Positions 35,178 to 43,981 of a stretch of DNA of 64,000 nucleotides are shown piece by piece (position 1 is the first letter of the stretch; every line of letters begins with the position of its first letter). The translations under genes and the position numbers were made by a program. Source of the DNA: Eubacterium ventriosum (lineage in GTDB: Bacteria > Bacillota > Clostridia > Lachnospirales > Lachnospiraceae); the NCBI RefSeq assembly GCF_025150745.1, contig NZ_CP102282.1, forward strand, positions 1,437,501-1,501,500, read 5' to 3'. The notes beneath the pieces were generated by a model. That model was not told the DNA's origin. It saw only the letters and a program-made list of their open reading frames with translations, and searched no databases.

Positions 35178-35957
35178 ATGAATGACATAACATTATGTAC
35201 AATGCATACGGAAAAGCCTTATTATATTAAAGAAATTAACAAGAATATATATTCTATAGAAGAATTAAGTTATTACTTATTTAATTACCTTTATTTAATT
35301 GATGACCAGTTTTTCAGTGAAGGCTTAATTGATTATATTGAAAACGAACTTAAGCAACCTCACATTGCATCAGGTATAAGACAGATTAATGCCAACAAAG
35401 GAGCTTTGGGAGAAAAGATTTCTTTTCTTATAAAAAACGCCGGTTACTATACTGAGCGTGAAGCAGAAAAATTAGAAAACCATCTTGTTATGCTTAGTTC
35501 AAAAACAGCAGCAGAAAGAATTAAGGCTAAGGCAGATATTTTGATGGAAACAGACAAGTATAATATGGCAATTAATTACTATAATAGTATTTTAAGTAAG
35601 TCCATTAATACTGATTTGCCTGAAAGATTTTATGGTGATGTTTATAACAATCTTGGTGTGGCTTACGCAAGATTGTTTGAATACGACCAGGCTGCAACAG
35701 CTTTTAGATGTGCTTACAGGCTTAATGCTTCGGCAGAGTCTTTGGAATCAATAATAATGTGCGACCTTATTACTGATAATGAGAAGCGACTAAAAATGGA
35801 TAAGGACAAATATGGTGTTTCTGACACTGTTATCAACAGAATTAAGACAGAAATAATTAAGCTTAATGCTGAAATTAAAACAGGTTGGAACAAAAAACAG
35901 GAAGATCAATATATGCAGCAGTGCAAGAAAGAATATATTGTAGAAATAAACAGTTAA
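35178..35957 (+). CDS. TPR-containing protein of the DUF5717/DUF5716 operon
   Basis: 259 aa. The N-terminal ~100 residues are an unrecognised helical domain (LCTMHTEKPYYIKEINKNIY). Residues ~110-190 contain tetratricopeptide-like helix pairs (RFYGDVYNNLGVAYARLFEY, then DQAATAFRCAYRLNA). The tail is charged coiled coil. AAAGGAG stands nine bases before the ATG at 35178; an ATG at 35172 is too close to it. The gene follows the pseudo-Hsp70 by 14 bases. TPR proteins often act as co-chaperone adaptors, so a role with that protein is plausible but unproven. Confidence 0.7.
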   Translation: MNDITLCTMHTEKPYYIKEINKNIYSIEELSYYLFNYLYLIDDQFFSEGLIDYIENELKQPHIASGIRQINANKGALGEKISFLIKNAGYYTEREAEKLENHLVMLSSKTAAERIKAKADILMETDKYNMAINYYNSILSKSINTDLPERFYGDVYNNLGVAYARLFEYDQAATAFRCAYRLNASAESLESIIMCDLITDNEKRLKMDKDKYGVSDTVINRIKTEIIKLNAEIKTGWNKKQEDQYMQQCKKEYIVEINS

Positions 35958-35974
35958 ATGTTTTGTGAACATAG

Positions 35975-36003
35975 TTGACAAACCAATTTAAAATCATTAT
36001 TAT
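35975..36003 (+). promoter_or_regulatory. Sigma-A promoter for the valS T-box
   Basis: Consensus TTGACA (35975-35980), 17-base spacer, TATTAT (35998-36003). Confidence 0.8.
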
Positions 36004-36011
36004 TAGTTCAT

Positions 36012-36280
36012 ATATGGAAATGCGTAGAAGAAAAGGAGTAGCAGATAACCTTTTAAAGAGAGAGAGGGACGGTGGAAGCCTCTTAAAGCAGTGTCTGTGA
36101 AGGTAGTTTTGGAGCAGAGATGATGAATTGAGTAGTTGTCTACGGTTCGTCCCCGTTACAGGATATGATAAGTGAAAGATAAAGGTGGTACCGCGAGCAA
36201 TCGCCCTTTATGCGGTACCGGCATTATACATAAGAAAGTCGTGCTGATACTGCAAAGGAGAGCACGACTTTCGTATTTGT
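36012..36280 (+). promoter_or_regulatory. T-box riboswitch, valine-specific, upstream of valS
   Basis: T-box AAAGGTGGTACCGCGA at 36181-36196; the antiterminator pairs AAAGG with CCCTTT (36204-36209). The discriminator TGGT fits a tRNA ending ACCA (A73), as tRNA-Val has. In the specifier region, GAAGGTAGTTT offers GUA (36103-36105). A strong hairpin follows: GAAAGTCGTGCT (36234-36245) and AGCACGACTTTC (36261-36272), but its T-run is weak (GTATTTG). GGTACCGC within the T-box also pairs with GCGGTACC at 36212-36219, a second way to hide the T-box. Confidence 0.87.
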
Positions 36281-36384
36281 TAACGAAAATCCGGTGCGTA
36301 TTAAGAAATGTTAATAAATTAAAAAATAGGACTTAATATGTTAATAACATATCCTATGAAAACGGTTACGATTGGAGAAGAAAG

Positions 36385-39024
36385 ATGAAAGAGATTGAAA
36401 AGAATTACAATCCGGCAGAGATTGAAGACAGATTGTACAGTAAGTGGCAGGAAAAGAAATACTTCCACGCAGAAGTAGATAGAAGTAAGAAACCTTTTAC
36501 AATTGTTATGCCACCTCCAAATATTACAGGACAGCTTCATATGGGACATGCCCTTGATAATACAATGCAGGACATTCTTACACGTTTTAAGAGAATGCAG
36601 GGTTACGAAGCTTTATGGCTTCCTGGAACTGACCATGCATCAATTGCTACAGAAGCCAAGATTGTAGAAAAAATGCGTGAAGAAGGCATTACAAAAGAAG
36701 ATTTAGGAAGAGAGAAATTCTTAGACAGAGCTTGGCAGTGGAAAGCACAGTACGGTGGTCGTATTGTTTCACAGCTTAAGAAGATAGGTTCTTCATGTGA
36801 CTGGGATAGAGAAAGATTTACAATGGATGAAGGCTGTTCAAAGGCAGTTAAGGAAGTATTTGTAAACTTATACAACAAGGGACAGATTTACCGTGGTGAA
36901 AGAATCATTAACTGGTGTCCTCATTGTCTTACATCTATTTCAGATGCAGAAGTTGAATATGAAGATCAGGCAGGCAAGTTCTGGCATTTAAGATATCCTT
37001 TAACAGATGGTTCAGGATATATTCAGCTTGCAACAACAAGACCTGAAACATTACTTGGTGATACAGCAGTAGCAGTTAACCCAAATGATGACAGATATAA
37101 AGACTTAGTGGGAAAGACTCTTACACTTCCTTTAGTTGGAAGAGAGATTCCTATTGTGGCAGATGATTATGTAGGTATTGACTTTGGTACAGGTGTTGTT
37201 AAGATTACACCTGCACATGATCCTAACGATTTTGAAGTTGGACTTCGTCATAACTTACCTGTTATTAATGTACTAACAGATGATGCTAAGATTGTTGATG
37301 ATTATCCTAAGTATGCAGGTATGGACAGATATGAAGCAAGAAAAGCAATCGTTGAAGATTTAGATAAAGAAGGATACCTTGTAAAGATTGAAGACCATGA
37401 ACATAATGTAGGTACATGTTACAGATGTCATACTACAATCGAACCTAGAGTATCAAAACAGTGGTTTGTAAAGATGGAAGAAATTGCAAAACCTGCAATT
37501 GAAGCTGTTAAAAATGGTGACACTAAGTTTGTACCACCTCATTTTGACAAAACATATTTCCATTGGTTAGAAAACATCCGTGACTGGTGTATTTCACGTC
37601 AGTTATGGTGGGGACACAGGATTCCTGCATTCTATTGTGATGATTGTGGGGAAATGGTTGTTACAAAAGAAGATCATGCAGTATGTCCTAAGTGTGGTAA
37701 GGAAATGAGACAGGATCCTGATACACTTGATACATGGTTCTCATCAGCATTATGGCCTTTCTCAACACTTGGATGGCCTGACAACACAGAAGAATTAGAT
37801 TATTTCTATCCTACAAATGTACTTGTTACAGGATATGACATTATTTTCTTCTGGGTAATCAGAATGATGTTCTCAGGACTTGAACATACAGGAAAAGTTC
37901 CTTTTGATACAGTTTTGATACATGGACTTGTTAGAGATTCACAGGGACGTAAAATGAGTAAGTCTCTTGGAAATGGTATTGATCCATTGGAAGTTATTGA
38001 CAAATACGGTGCTGACGCATTAAGATTTACACTTATTACAGGTAATGCACCAGGTAATGATATGAGATTCTACTGGGAAAGAGTAGAAGCTTCAAGAAAC
38101 TTTGCTAACAAAGTTTGGAACGCATCAAGATTTATTCAGATGAATATGCCTGAAGAAGGTATTGATGTGAAGAACAAACCTGAAAATCTTACAGATGCAG
38201 ATAAGTGGATTTTATCAAAAGTTAACACTTTAGCCAAAGATGTGACAGAAAATCTTGATAAATTTGAGTTGGGTATCGCAGCAGACAAAATTTACGAATT
38301 TATTTGGGAAGAATTTTGTGACTGGTATATTGAAATGGTTAAGCCAAGATTGTACAATGATGATGACGATACTAAAAAGGCAGCACTTTGGACACTTAAG
38401 AAGGTATTAATCGATGCATTAAAACTTTTACATCCATATATGCCATTTATTACAGAAGAAATTTTCTGCAATTTACAGGATGAAGAAGAAACAATTATGC
38501 TTTCAAAATGGCCTGAATTTACAGAAGAATATGATTTTGCCAAAGAAGAAAAAGCAGTTGAAACTATTAAAGAGGCAGTTAGAAATATTAGAAATATCCG
38601 TTCAGAAATGAACGTTGCTCCAAGTAAGAAAGCTAAAGTTTTCGTAGTTTCAAGTGAAGAAGAAATTAAGACCATTTTCGAAAATGGTAAAGTATTCTTT
38701 GCAACATTAGGTTATGCAAGTGAAGTTATTATTCAGGATGACAAGTCAGGTATTGGTGATGATGCCGTATCAGTAGTTATTCCAAAGGCTACTATTTATA
38801 TGCCTTTTGCTGAATTAGTTGATATTTCAAAGGAAATCGAACGTCTTAATAAGGAAGTTGAAAAGCTTAATAAAGAATTAGCAAGAGTTAACGGTATGTT
38901 AAGCAACCCTAATTTTGTAAGCAAGGCTCCTGAAAAGAAGATTAATGAAGAAAAGGCTAAACAGGCTAAATATCAGCAGATGATGGATCAGGTAAAGGAA
39001 CAGTTGGCAAGATTACAGAAGTAG
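36385..39024 (+). CDS. valS: Valyl-tRNA synthetase
   Basis: 879 aa class I synthetase. HIGH motif in [15 protein letters not shown] and KMSKS motif in [14 protein letters not shown]. The editing (CP1) domain includes [19 protein letters not shown]. Two CxxC pairs ([16 protein letters not shown]) sit after the editing domain. The tail (about 810-879) is the valine-specific coiled-coil arm, [20 protein letters not shown]. The ribosome site is GGAGAAGAAAG. It is controlled by the valine T-box upstream and followed by a 47-aa gene. Confidence 0.97.
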   Translation: MKEIEKNYNPAEIEDRLYSKWQEKKYFHAEVDRSKKPFTIVMPPPNITGQLHMGHALDNTMQDILTRFKRMQGYEALWLPGTDHASIATEAKIVEKMREEGITKEDLGREKFLDRAWQWKAQYGGRIVSQLKKIGSSCDWDRERFTMDEGCSKAVKEVFVNLYNKGQIYRGERIINWCPHCLTSISDAEVEYEDQAGKFWHLRYPLTDGSGYIQLATTRPETLLGDTAVAVNPNDDRYKDLVGKTLTLPLVGREIPIVADDYVGIDFGTGVVKITPAHDPNDFEVGLRHNLPVINVLTDDAKIVDDYPKYAGMDRYEARKAIVEDLDKEGYLVKIEDHEHNVGTCYRCHTTIEPRVSKQWFVKMEEIAKPAIEAVKNGDTKFVPPHFDKTYFHWLENIRDWCISRQLWWGHRIPAFYCDDCGEMVVTKEDHAVCPKCGKEMRQDPDTLDTWFSSALWPFSTLGWPDNTEELDYFYPTNVLVTGYDIIFFWVIRMMFSGLEHTGKVPFDTVLIHGLVRDSQGRKMSKSLGNGIDPLEVIDKYGADALRFTLITGNAPGNDMRFYWERVEASRNFANKVWNASRFIQMNMPEEGIDVKNKPENLTDADKWILSKVNTLAKDVTENLDKFELGIAADKIYEFIWEEFCDWYIEMVKPRLYNDDDDTKKAALWTLKKVLIDALKLLHPYMPFITEEIFCNLQDEEETIMLSKWPEFTEEYDFAKEEKAVETIKEAVRNIRNIRSEMNVAPSKKAKVFVVSSEEEIKTIFENGKVFFATLGYASEVIIQDDKSGIGDDAVSVVIPKATIYMPFAELVDISKEIERLNKEVEKLNKELARVNGMLSNPNFVSKAPEKKINEEKAKQAKYQQMMDQVKEQLARLQK

Positions 39025-39036
39025 GAGGAAACGACC

Positions 39037-39180
39037 ATGATAAATTTTGAAGAGGAAATCAAGAAGTTTCACCCAAGTCTAGAAATAGAAGAAGCAGAGG
39101 ATGCCATTTACAATAATAACATTTCTGATATTACAGATGTTATGATTCAGATGGTTGAGGAACTTAAAGGCGACAAATAA
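39037..39180 (+). CDS. 47-aa acidic protein downstream of valS
   Basis: ATG at 39037 with AGGAGGAAAC in front, overlapping the valS end region, and TAA at 39178-39180. It begins MINFEEEIKKFHPSLEIEEA and is acidic and helical throughout, with no cysteine or membrane segment. The strong ribosome site and tight spacing (12 bases after valS) make it a real gene. I do not recognise a family and offer no function. It is followed after 22 bases by the zinc-ribbon/TPR gene. Confidence 0.7.
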   Translation: MINFEEEIKKFHPSLEIEEAEDAIYNNNISDITDVMIQMVEELKGDK

Positions 39181-39202
39181 AAGGCAAAGGATGGGTGTAT
39201 AA

Positions 39203-40693
39203 ATGATATGCTACAATTGTGGAAATGTCTTAACTAACAGTGATTATTGCAGTCATTGTGGTATGGACGTAAGCGTATACAAAAGAATAGTAAAATTATC
39301 AAATACCTATTACAATGCCGGTCTTACAAAAGCAAAAAACAGGGATTTGTCAGGTGCAGCAGATACTCTTAGAAGAAGTGTAAAACTTAACAAGAGAAAC
39401 ATTGATGCAAGAAATCTGTTAGGTCTTGTTTATTTTGAAATGGGTGAGACTGTTCAGGCATTTTCAGAATGGGTAATGAGTACAAATATTCAGCCGGATA
39501 ATAACCCGGCTGAGAAATATCTTGTTGCAATACAGCAGGATAAAGGTAAGGTTAGCGAATTAAATCATACAATTAAGAAGTTTAATATTGCTCTTGATTA
39601 TGCCAAAAGCGGTACAGATGACATGGCAATTATTCAGCTTAAGAAAGTATTGAATCAGAATCCTAACTTTATAAAAGCATACCAGTTGTTGGCACTGTTG
39701 TATTTAAAAGGCGGACAGTATGAGCGTGCAAAAAAATCCATAAAAAAATCTATGAAAATAGATAAATGTAATCCTCTTAGCATAAGATATTTAAGAGAGA
39801 TTAACGAATATATGGATGAAGAGAAGAAAACTGATCCGGACAAGCGAATGGAAAGAAGAAGAAACCTTCGTGGAGTTATGGTAGACAGAGAATATCTTAG
39901 CGGAAATGATGTTATCATTCCTAAGAATAACTTTAAGGAAGCCATAACAGGAGCACAGAGTATTCTTCATATTGTTATTGGTTTGCTTTTAGGTGCAGCA
40001 TTGGTTTACTTTATTGTAACACCGGCAAGAATGTCACATCTGACAGATCAGGCTAACAATGTAGGTGTTGAATACAATCAGAAGATTGCAATAAAAAATT
40101 CAACAATATCTGAATTAGAGAATCAGGTTGATACATTAAAAACAGAACAGAAGAAACTTAAATCAGACTTGGCACAGTATACAGACACAGGAAATACAGT
40201 TGCATCAAACTACAGTAACCTGTTAAAATCAGTAAATTATTATTTAAATGATGACTATAAGAACGCGGCAACAGCTTTAAGTGATGTTGATAGTAAGCTT
40301 AAGATGGACTCTGAAGACTTTACAACTGTTTATAAATGGTTAAGCAGTAAATTATCAAAACGTATTTCAGAAGAAGCTTACAATGCAGGAATGACAGCAA
40401 GAGATAAGGCAGATTATGACACAGCAATTAAGCAGTTTAAAAAATGTATTGAAGCTGACTCAGGTAATGTAGACGCAATATACTATCTTGCATGGAGTTA
40501 CAAAAACAAAGGCGATTCAAAGAATGCCAATAAGTACTTCAAAGAGATATACGATAACTTCCCTAATTCATCACACTATGACACAGCAAAGAGCCAGCTT
40601 AACATAGATGACAGTAGCAGTAGTGGAGATAATGGAGACAACGGCGATAATGGAGATAATGGAGATAATGGCGACGGTGGCACTTCAGAATAA
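39203..40693 (+). CDS. Zinc-ribbon, TPR and single-pass membrane protein
   Basis: 496 aa. N-terminal zinc ribbon CYNCGNVLTNSDYCSHCG (two CxxC pairs, residues 3-20). TPR helices run over about 30-200, then one membrane segment near 255-275 (ILHIVIGLLLGAALVYFIVT), a coiled coil, and a second TPR group over about 330-475. The tail is a (GDNGDNGDN) run. Soluble parts therefore lie on both sides of the membrane. It is probably a scaffold protein; the function is unknown. It is likely co-transcribed with valS and the 47-aa gene and lies just before the spoIIA operon. Confidence 0.8.
   Translation: MICYNCGNVLTNSDYCSHCGMDVSVYKRIVKLSNTYYNAGLTKAKNRDLSGAADTLRRSVKLNKRNIDARNLLGLVYFEMGETVQAFSEWVMSTNIQPDNNPAEKYLVAIQQDKGKVSELNHTIKKFNIALDYAKSGTDDMAIIQLKKVLNQNPNFIKAYQLLALLYLKGGQYERAKKSIKKSMKIDKCNPLSIRYLREINEYMDEEKKTDPDKRMERRRNLRGVMVDREYLSGNDVIIPKNNFKEAITGAQSILHIVIGLLLGAALVYFIVTPARMSHLTDQANNVGVEYNQKIAIKNSTISELENQVDTLKTEQKKLKSDLAQYTDTGNTVASNYSNLLKSVNYYLNDDYKNAATALSDVDSKLKMDSEDFTTVYKWLSSKLSKRISEEAYNAGMTARDKADYDTAIKQFKKCIEADSGNVDAIYYLAWSYKNKGDSKNANKYFKEIYDNFPNSSHYDTAKSQLNIDDSSSSGDNGDNGDNGDNGDNGDGGTSE
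40625..40678 (+). repeat. 9-bp tandem repeat encoding GDN units
   Basis: About six units of GGAGATAAT (variants GGAGACAAC, GGCGATAAT, GGCGACGGT) encode the Gly-Asp-Asn tail of the TPR protein. Copy number could vary between strains by slippage. Confidence 0.85.
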
Positions 40694-40751
40694 GGGATAA
40701 AGATTACAATTGATAATACTAGAATCTAGTTAGATTTTAGAAAAGATTTAC

Positions 40752-40790
40752 GAAAGAGAAGAGCGAAAGCTCTTCTCTTTCTGCGTTTAA
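40752..40790 (+). terminator. Terminator-like hairpin before spoIIAA
   Basis: GAAAGAGAAGAGC and GCTCTTCTCTTTC form a perfect 13-bp stem with a GAAA loop (40752-40781). The following CTGCGTTTAAG has only a weak T-run. It lies 25 bases before the spoIIAA start, so the spoIIA promoter must be upstream of, or overlap, this hairpin. Confidence 0.65.
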
Positions 40791-40806
40791 GAATAAAGGG
40801 GGATTT

Positions 40807-41136
40807 ATGGAAGTTTTATATGAAGTAAGAGGCGAGAATCTTTTGATTTATCTGCCGGAGGAACTTGATCATCACAATGCGAAAACAATTACAGAGCAGT
40901 CAGATTGGTATATTGTTTCAAACCAGATTAAAAACATAATTTTTAATTTTAAGCGAACAATGTTTATGGATAGCTCAGGCATTGGAGTGATAATGGGCAG
41001 GTATAAGCTTGTAAAAAAGAGAGGTGGAAGCATTACAGTTACAAATATTAACAATTCAATTGACAGAATTTTTACTATTTCGGGGCTTTACAAAATAGTG
41101 AGCAAAACGGAAACACCCAGCTTGGTGAAATGGTAA
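40807..41136 (+). CDS. spoIIAA: Anti-sigma F factor antagonist SpoIIAA
   Basis: 109 aa, STAS domain. MDSSGIGVIMGRYK (from residue 54) contains the phosphorylated serine of the family (S57). When dephosphorylated by SpoIIE, SpoIIAA binds SpoIIAB and frees sigma F in the forespore. It is the first of three tightly spaced genes in the classic spoIIA order. The ribosome site is AAAGGGGGATTT. The adjacent genes place it in the sporulation programme with high certainty. Confidence 0.95.
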   Translation: MEVLYEVRGENLLIYLPEELDHHNAKTITEQSDWYIVSNQIKNIIFNFKRTMFMDSSGIGVIMGRYKLVKKRGGSITVTNINNSIDRIFTISGLYKIVSKTETPSLVKW

Positions 41137-41148
41137 TTGGAGGGACGC

Positions 41149-41733
41149 ATGGAAAATAAAAGTAAGGAAAACAATATGACTTTGGAGTTTGATGCAAAGT
41201 CCGAAAACGAAAGTCTGGCAAGAATTGCAGTTGCTTCTTTTTTGACGGAGATTGATCCAACCATTGAAGAAATTAATGATATTAAAACGGCAGTATCAGA
41301 AGCAGTAACTAATTCAATTGTTCATGGCTACAATGAGGGACCGGGGAAAATAACTTTAAAGTGCAAGCTTGTATGCAATCAGTACGAAAAGCAGGATACA
41401 TATACGGTTAGTAGTTTTATTACCATTGAGATAAAAGATTTGGGAGTTGGTATAACAAATATTGAAAAAGCAAGAGAGCCCTTGTTTACCACAAAACCGG
41501 AATTTGAAAGATCCGGAATGGGATTTATGTTTATGGAAATGTTTATGGATAAAGTAGATGTGATTTCAGAGCCGGGGAAAGGCACAACAGTTATAATGGA
41601 GAAAAAACTTAAAAAAGTTATAGAAAAAAACAGCATAAAAAGTAGTCAATATAATAGCAAGTTGATGAGCCACACTAATTCTAAATCCATTGGGCTAGTT
41701 AATTTGAAAGAAAAGTCCGGCCAGAGGGCATAA
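41149..41733 (+). CDS. spoIIAB: Anti-sigma F factor SpoIIAB, with C-terminal extension
   Basis: 194 aa, GHKL-type serine kinase and anti-sigma factor. N-box EAVTNSIVHGY, G1 DLGVGITN and G2 RSGMGFMFMEMFMD are seen, then the usual end near KGTTVIMEKKLK. The ATG at 41149 follows GGAGGG. B. subtilis SpoIIAB has 146 residues; here about 40 extra residues follow the fold (Ser/Asn/Lys-rich, NSIKSSQYNSKLMSHTNSK). The stop overlaps the sigF ATG by one base, so the extension lies in a coupled gene pair and is unlikely to be a sequencing artefact. Confidence 0.94.
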   Translation: MENKSKENNMTLEFDAKSENESLARIAVASFLTEIDPTIEEINDIKTAVSEAVTNSIVHGYNEGPGKITLKCKLVCNQYEKQDTYTVSSFITIEIKDLGVGITNIEKAREPLFTTKPEFERSGMGFMFMEMFMDKVDVISEPGKGTTVIMEKKLKKVIEKNSIKSSQYNSKLMSHTNSKSIGLVNLKEKSGQRA

Positions 41734-42446
41734 TGGATACGCTAACTTTGATAAACAGGGCTCATCAGGGAGATAAGTTAGCAAGAGATAAAATATTAAT
41801 TGAAAATACAGGTTTGATATGGAGCATTGTCAGAAGATTTTTAAACAGAGGGCACGAAGGCGAAGATTTGTTTCAAATCGGATGCATTGGGATGCTAAAA
41901 GCAATAGACAGATTTGACACGGAATTTGATGTGGCTTTTTCAACCTATGCAGTTCCAATGATAGCAGGAGAAATCCGAAGGTTTATAAGAGATGATGGCA
42001 TTGTAAAAATCAGCAGAAAAATAAAAGAAAATCAAATGAAAATAATGCACCAAAGAGAAATTTATATAAATGAAAAAAAGCAGGAGCCAACCATAGAAGA
42101 GCTTGAAAAGGTCTGTGATTTGACAAAAGAAGAAATAGTAATGGCGATGGATGCCTCAAGAAATGTTGAGTCAATTGACAAAGAAATGTATTCAAAAGAT
42201 TCAGCATACACACTAATGGATTTGGCGGAGGATGACACTAATATAGAAGAAACGGTTTTGAATAAAATTATGGTTCAACAATTAATGGACATGCTGGAAA
42301 GTAAGGAGCGAAAAATCATAAATTTGAGGTATTTTAAAAATAAAACTCAAAGTCAGGTAGCAAAAGAAATGGGAATGACGCAGGTTCAGGTGTCAAGACT
42401 GGAAAAGAAAATTTTAAACTCAATGAGAAATGAAAAAAGTACATAA
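41733..42446 (+). CDS. sigF: RNA polymerase sigma F factor (sporulation, forespore)
   Basis: 237 aa. Region 2: EGEDLFQIGCIGMLKAIDRF then FSTYAVPMIAGEIRRFIRDD. Region 4: KNKTQSQVAKEMGMTQVQVS followed by RLEKKIL. These match sigma F/sigma G, and the SpoIIAA-SpoIIAB neighbours settle it as sigma F. The ATG shares its A with the SpoIIAB stop. It directs early forespore genes. The transcript probably ends at the hairpin beginning at 42474. Confidence 0.96.
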   Translation: MDTLTLINRAHQGDKLARDKILIENTGLIWSIVRRFLNRGHEGEDLFQIGCIGMLKAIDRFDTEFDVAFSTYAVPMIAGEIRRFIRDDGIVKISRKIKENQMKIMHQREIYINEKKQEPTIEELEKVCDLTKEEIVMAMDASRNVESIDKEMYSKDSAYTLMDLAEDDTNIEETVLNKIMVQQLMDMLESKERKIINLRYFKNKTQSQVAKEMGMTQVQVSRLEKKILNSMRNEKST

Positions 42447-42473
42447 ACAAAAAATAGTTGTTATTGTAAAAGG

Positions 42474-42525
42474 AAAAAGTGCAGTGAAAGTTTAGAAATC
42501 AAATGTTCATTGCACTTTTTATTTA
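42474..42525 (+). terminator. Terminator after sigF
   Basis: AAAAAGTGCAGTGAA (42474-42488) pairs with TTCATTGCACTTTTT (42506-42520), followed by ATTTAATTT. Confidence 0.83.
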
Positions 42526-42610
42526 ATTTAGAATAATTAAAATAAAAAATTGCATAATAAAAGCATAGAAGTTTAAATTTTCTAAAAAATAAAAATTTTT
42601 GGAGGTCTAA

Positions 42611-42730
42611 ATGAAAGTATTAAAAATGGTGGCAATAATAGCAGTGATAATAGTGGCAATAGGCATTGGCTTCTACATGTGCAACGACACATATCAAGTG
42701 GAAGAAATACAGGAAGCAGTGATGATATAA
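42611..42730 (+). CDS. 39-aa single-pass membrane microprotein between sigF and spoVAA
   Basis: ATG at 42611 behind a perfect GGAGGTCTAA; TAA ends at 42730. It begins MKVLKMVAIIAVIIVAIGIG, one strong hydrophobic helix, followed by FYMCNDTYQVEEIQEAVMI. There is no lipobox. It lies after the sigF terminator and 71 bases before spoVAA. GCATA at 42552, 14 bases before GTTTAAATT, loosely resembles a sigma F/G-type promoter, but the spacing is short. Its sporulation role is inferred from position. Too short for most gene finders. Confidence 0.68.
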   Translation: MKVLKMVAIIAVIIVAIGIGFYMCNDTYQVEEIQEAVMI

Positions 42731-42801
42731 AAGGTTGATAAGATTATATTTTTAAAAAAGTAATAATCCATATTAAACAATATGGGATAGAAAGGACATA
42801 A

Positions 42802-43428
42802 ATGAGTGACACATTATATATAAAAATGGACCAGGCAGTGGAGATTACGAAAAAGCAGGTAACAGTTGGAGATGTTGCAAAACTTCAATGCAAAAACAAA
42901 AATATAACAAACAGGCTAAAATCAATGAAATTGTTGGAGGATACAACAAAAGGAAAAAAGCGATATATAGTTTCAATAATGAAAATTATCGAAATGGCAG
43001 ATCAAACATTTCAGAATGTAGATATACAAAATATAGGGGAAACAGAATGTGTTGTTGAATTTAAGACACCCAAAAAAGATGACGGACCAATGGCAATAAT
43101 TAAAACAACAATAATATGTTTGATTTTGTTTTTCGGAGTGGGATTTTCCATAATGTCATTTAACAACGATGTGTCAATAGATGATATGTTTTCAAAAATA
43201 AGCAAGCAATTTACAGGGGACAAAGAGCAGGGCAGAAAAATACTTGAGTATTGTTATTCAATAGGATTGGGTGTGGGAATCATCATCTTTTATAACCATT
43301 TTGGACCGAAAAAATTAACCAATGATCCAACGCCCATTGAGGTTGAAATGAGAAAATACGAAAGAGACATAAACCAGACTTTAATAGATGGGCATAACAG
43401 AGATGACGGAAAGGTGGATGTAAAATAG
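42802..43428 (+). CDS. spoVAA: Stage V sporulation protein AA
   Basis: 208 aa. An N-terminal soluble domain of about 95 residues starts SDTLYIKMDQAVEITKKQVT, followed by KLQCKNKNITNRLKSMKLL. Two membrane segments follow (about 98-118 and 152-170). This layout and the following spoVAB/spoVAC genes identify it. SpoVA proteins sit in the inner spore membrane and move calcium dipicolinate in during sporulation and out at germination. A CCATATT/AATATGG hairpin (42768-42785) stands just before the ribosome site AGAAAGGACATAA. Confidence 0.85.
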   Translation: MSDTLYIKMDQAVEITKKQVTVGDVAKLQCKNKNITNRLKSMKLLEDTTKGKKRYIVSIMKIIEMADQTFQNVDIQNIGETECVVEFKTPKKDDGPMAIIKTTIICLILFFGVGFSIMSFNNDVSIDDMFSKISKQFTGDKEQGRKILEYCYSIGLGVGIIIFYNHFGPKKLTNDPTPIEVEMRKYERDINQTLIDGHNRDDGKVDVK

Positions 43429-43466
43429 AAGCAGTGGCGAAATATGAAAGGTAGAATTGGAACAAA

Positions 43467-43898
43467 ATGATAGGAAAAATAATTCTTGCAATTACAGGAA
43501 TCGGGGCAGGTTTCATAATCTCTGCAGGAGTTTTTGCATTAATAACATCAACAGGAATAATAACAAGATTTGCAGACAAAACCCATACTGCAAAAAGTAT
43601 ACAATTATATGAAACAATAGTAATTGCAGGGGGAATACTTTGGAATATATTCTGGGTAATGGAATCCCATTTCAAATTCACGGGACAGCCGGCAAAAATA
43701 TTTCAGGGAATCATGGGACTATGTCAGGGTATATTCGTAGGTTGCCTTGCAGTGGCACTGGCGGAGGCCCTAAACGGAACAGCAATCTTTGCACGAAGGG
43801 CAAAACTGCAAATGGGGCTAAGTTTCATAGTGTTATCAGTAGCGGTAGGCAAAGTCCTTGCATCGTTGCTCCAATTTTACAACGACTGGGTGAACTAA
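43467..43898 (+). CDS. spoVAB: Stage V sporulation protein AB
   Basis: 143 aa, four membrane segments. GIGAGFIISAGVFALITSTG and GIMGLCQGIFVGCLAVALAE are typical SpoVAB segments. It starts 38 bases after spoVAA; the ribosome site is poor (GGTAGAATTGGAACAAA). It belongs to the DPA channel gene set. An overlapping +1-frame reading (43640-44029) is a shadow. Confidence 0.85.
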   Translation: MIGKIILAITGIGAGFIISAGVFALITSTGIITRFADKTHTAKSIQLYETIVIAGGILWNIFWVMESHFKFTGQPAKIFQGIMGLCQGIFVGCLAVALAEALNGTAIFARRAKLQMGLSFIVLSVAVGKVLASLLQFYNDWVN

Positions 43899-43940
43899 TG
43901 CTTTTGAATATGCTGTTGTGCCGGAAAATTATTTCTCGCA

Positions 43941-43981
43941 AAATACAACCGTTGGTGAGCAAGCTCTCCACGTCTGTATTT
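43941..43981 (+). other. Nested hairpin in the spoVAB-spoVAC gap
   Basis: AAATACA (43941-43947) pairs with TGTATTT (43975-43981); inside it GGTGAGC (43954-43960) pairs with GCTCTCC (43963-43969, one mismatch). The 143-base gap is otherwise featureless. Its GC content is higher than that of the neighbouring spacers, and it may be a degraded structured element. Confidence 0.4.

Noticed and set aside
40694-40806. Sigma H promoter for spoIIAA
   Set aside because: GGGATAAA and AGAAT are present, but the spacer is about 20 bases instead of 12-14; not acceptable as a call.
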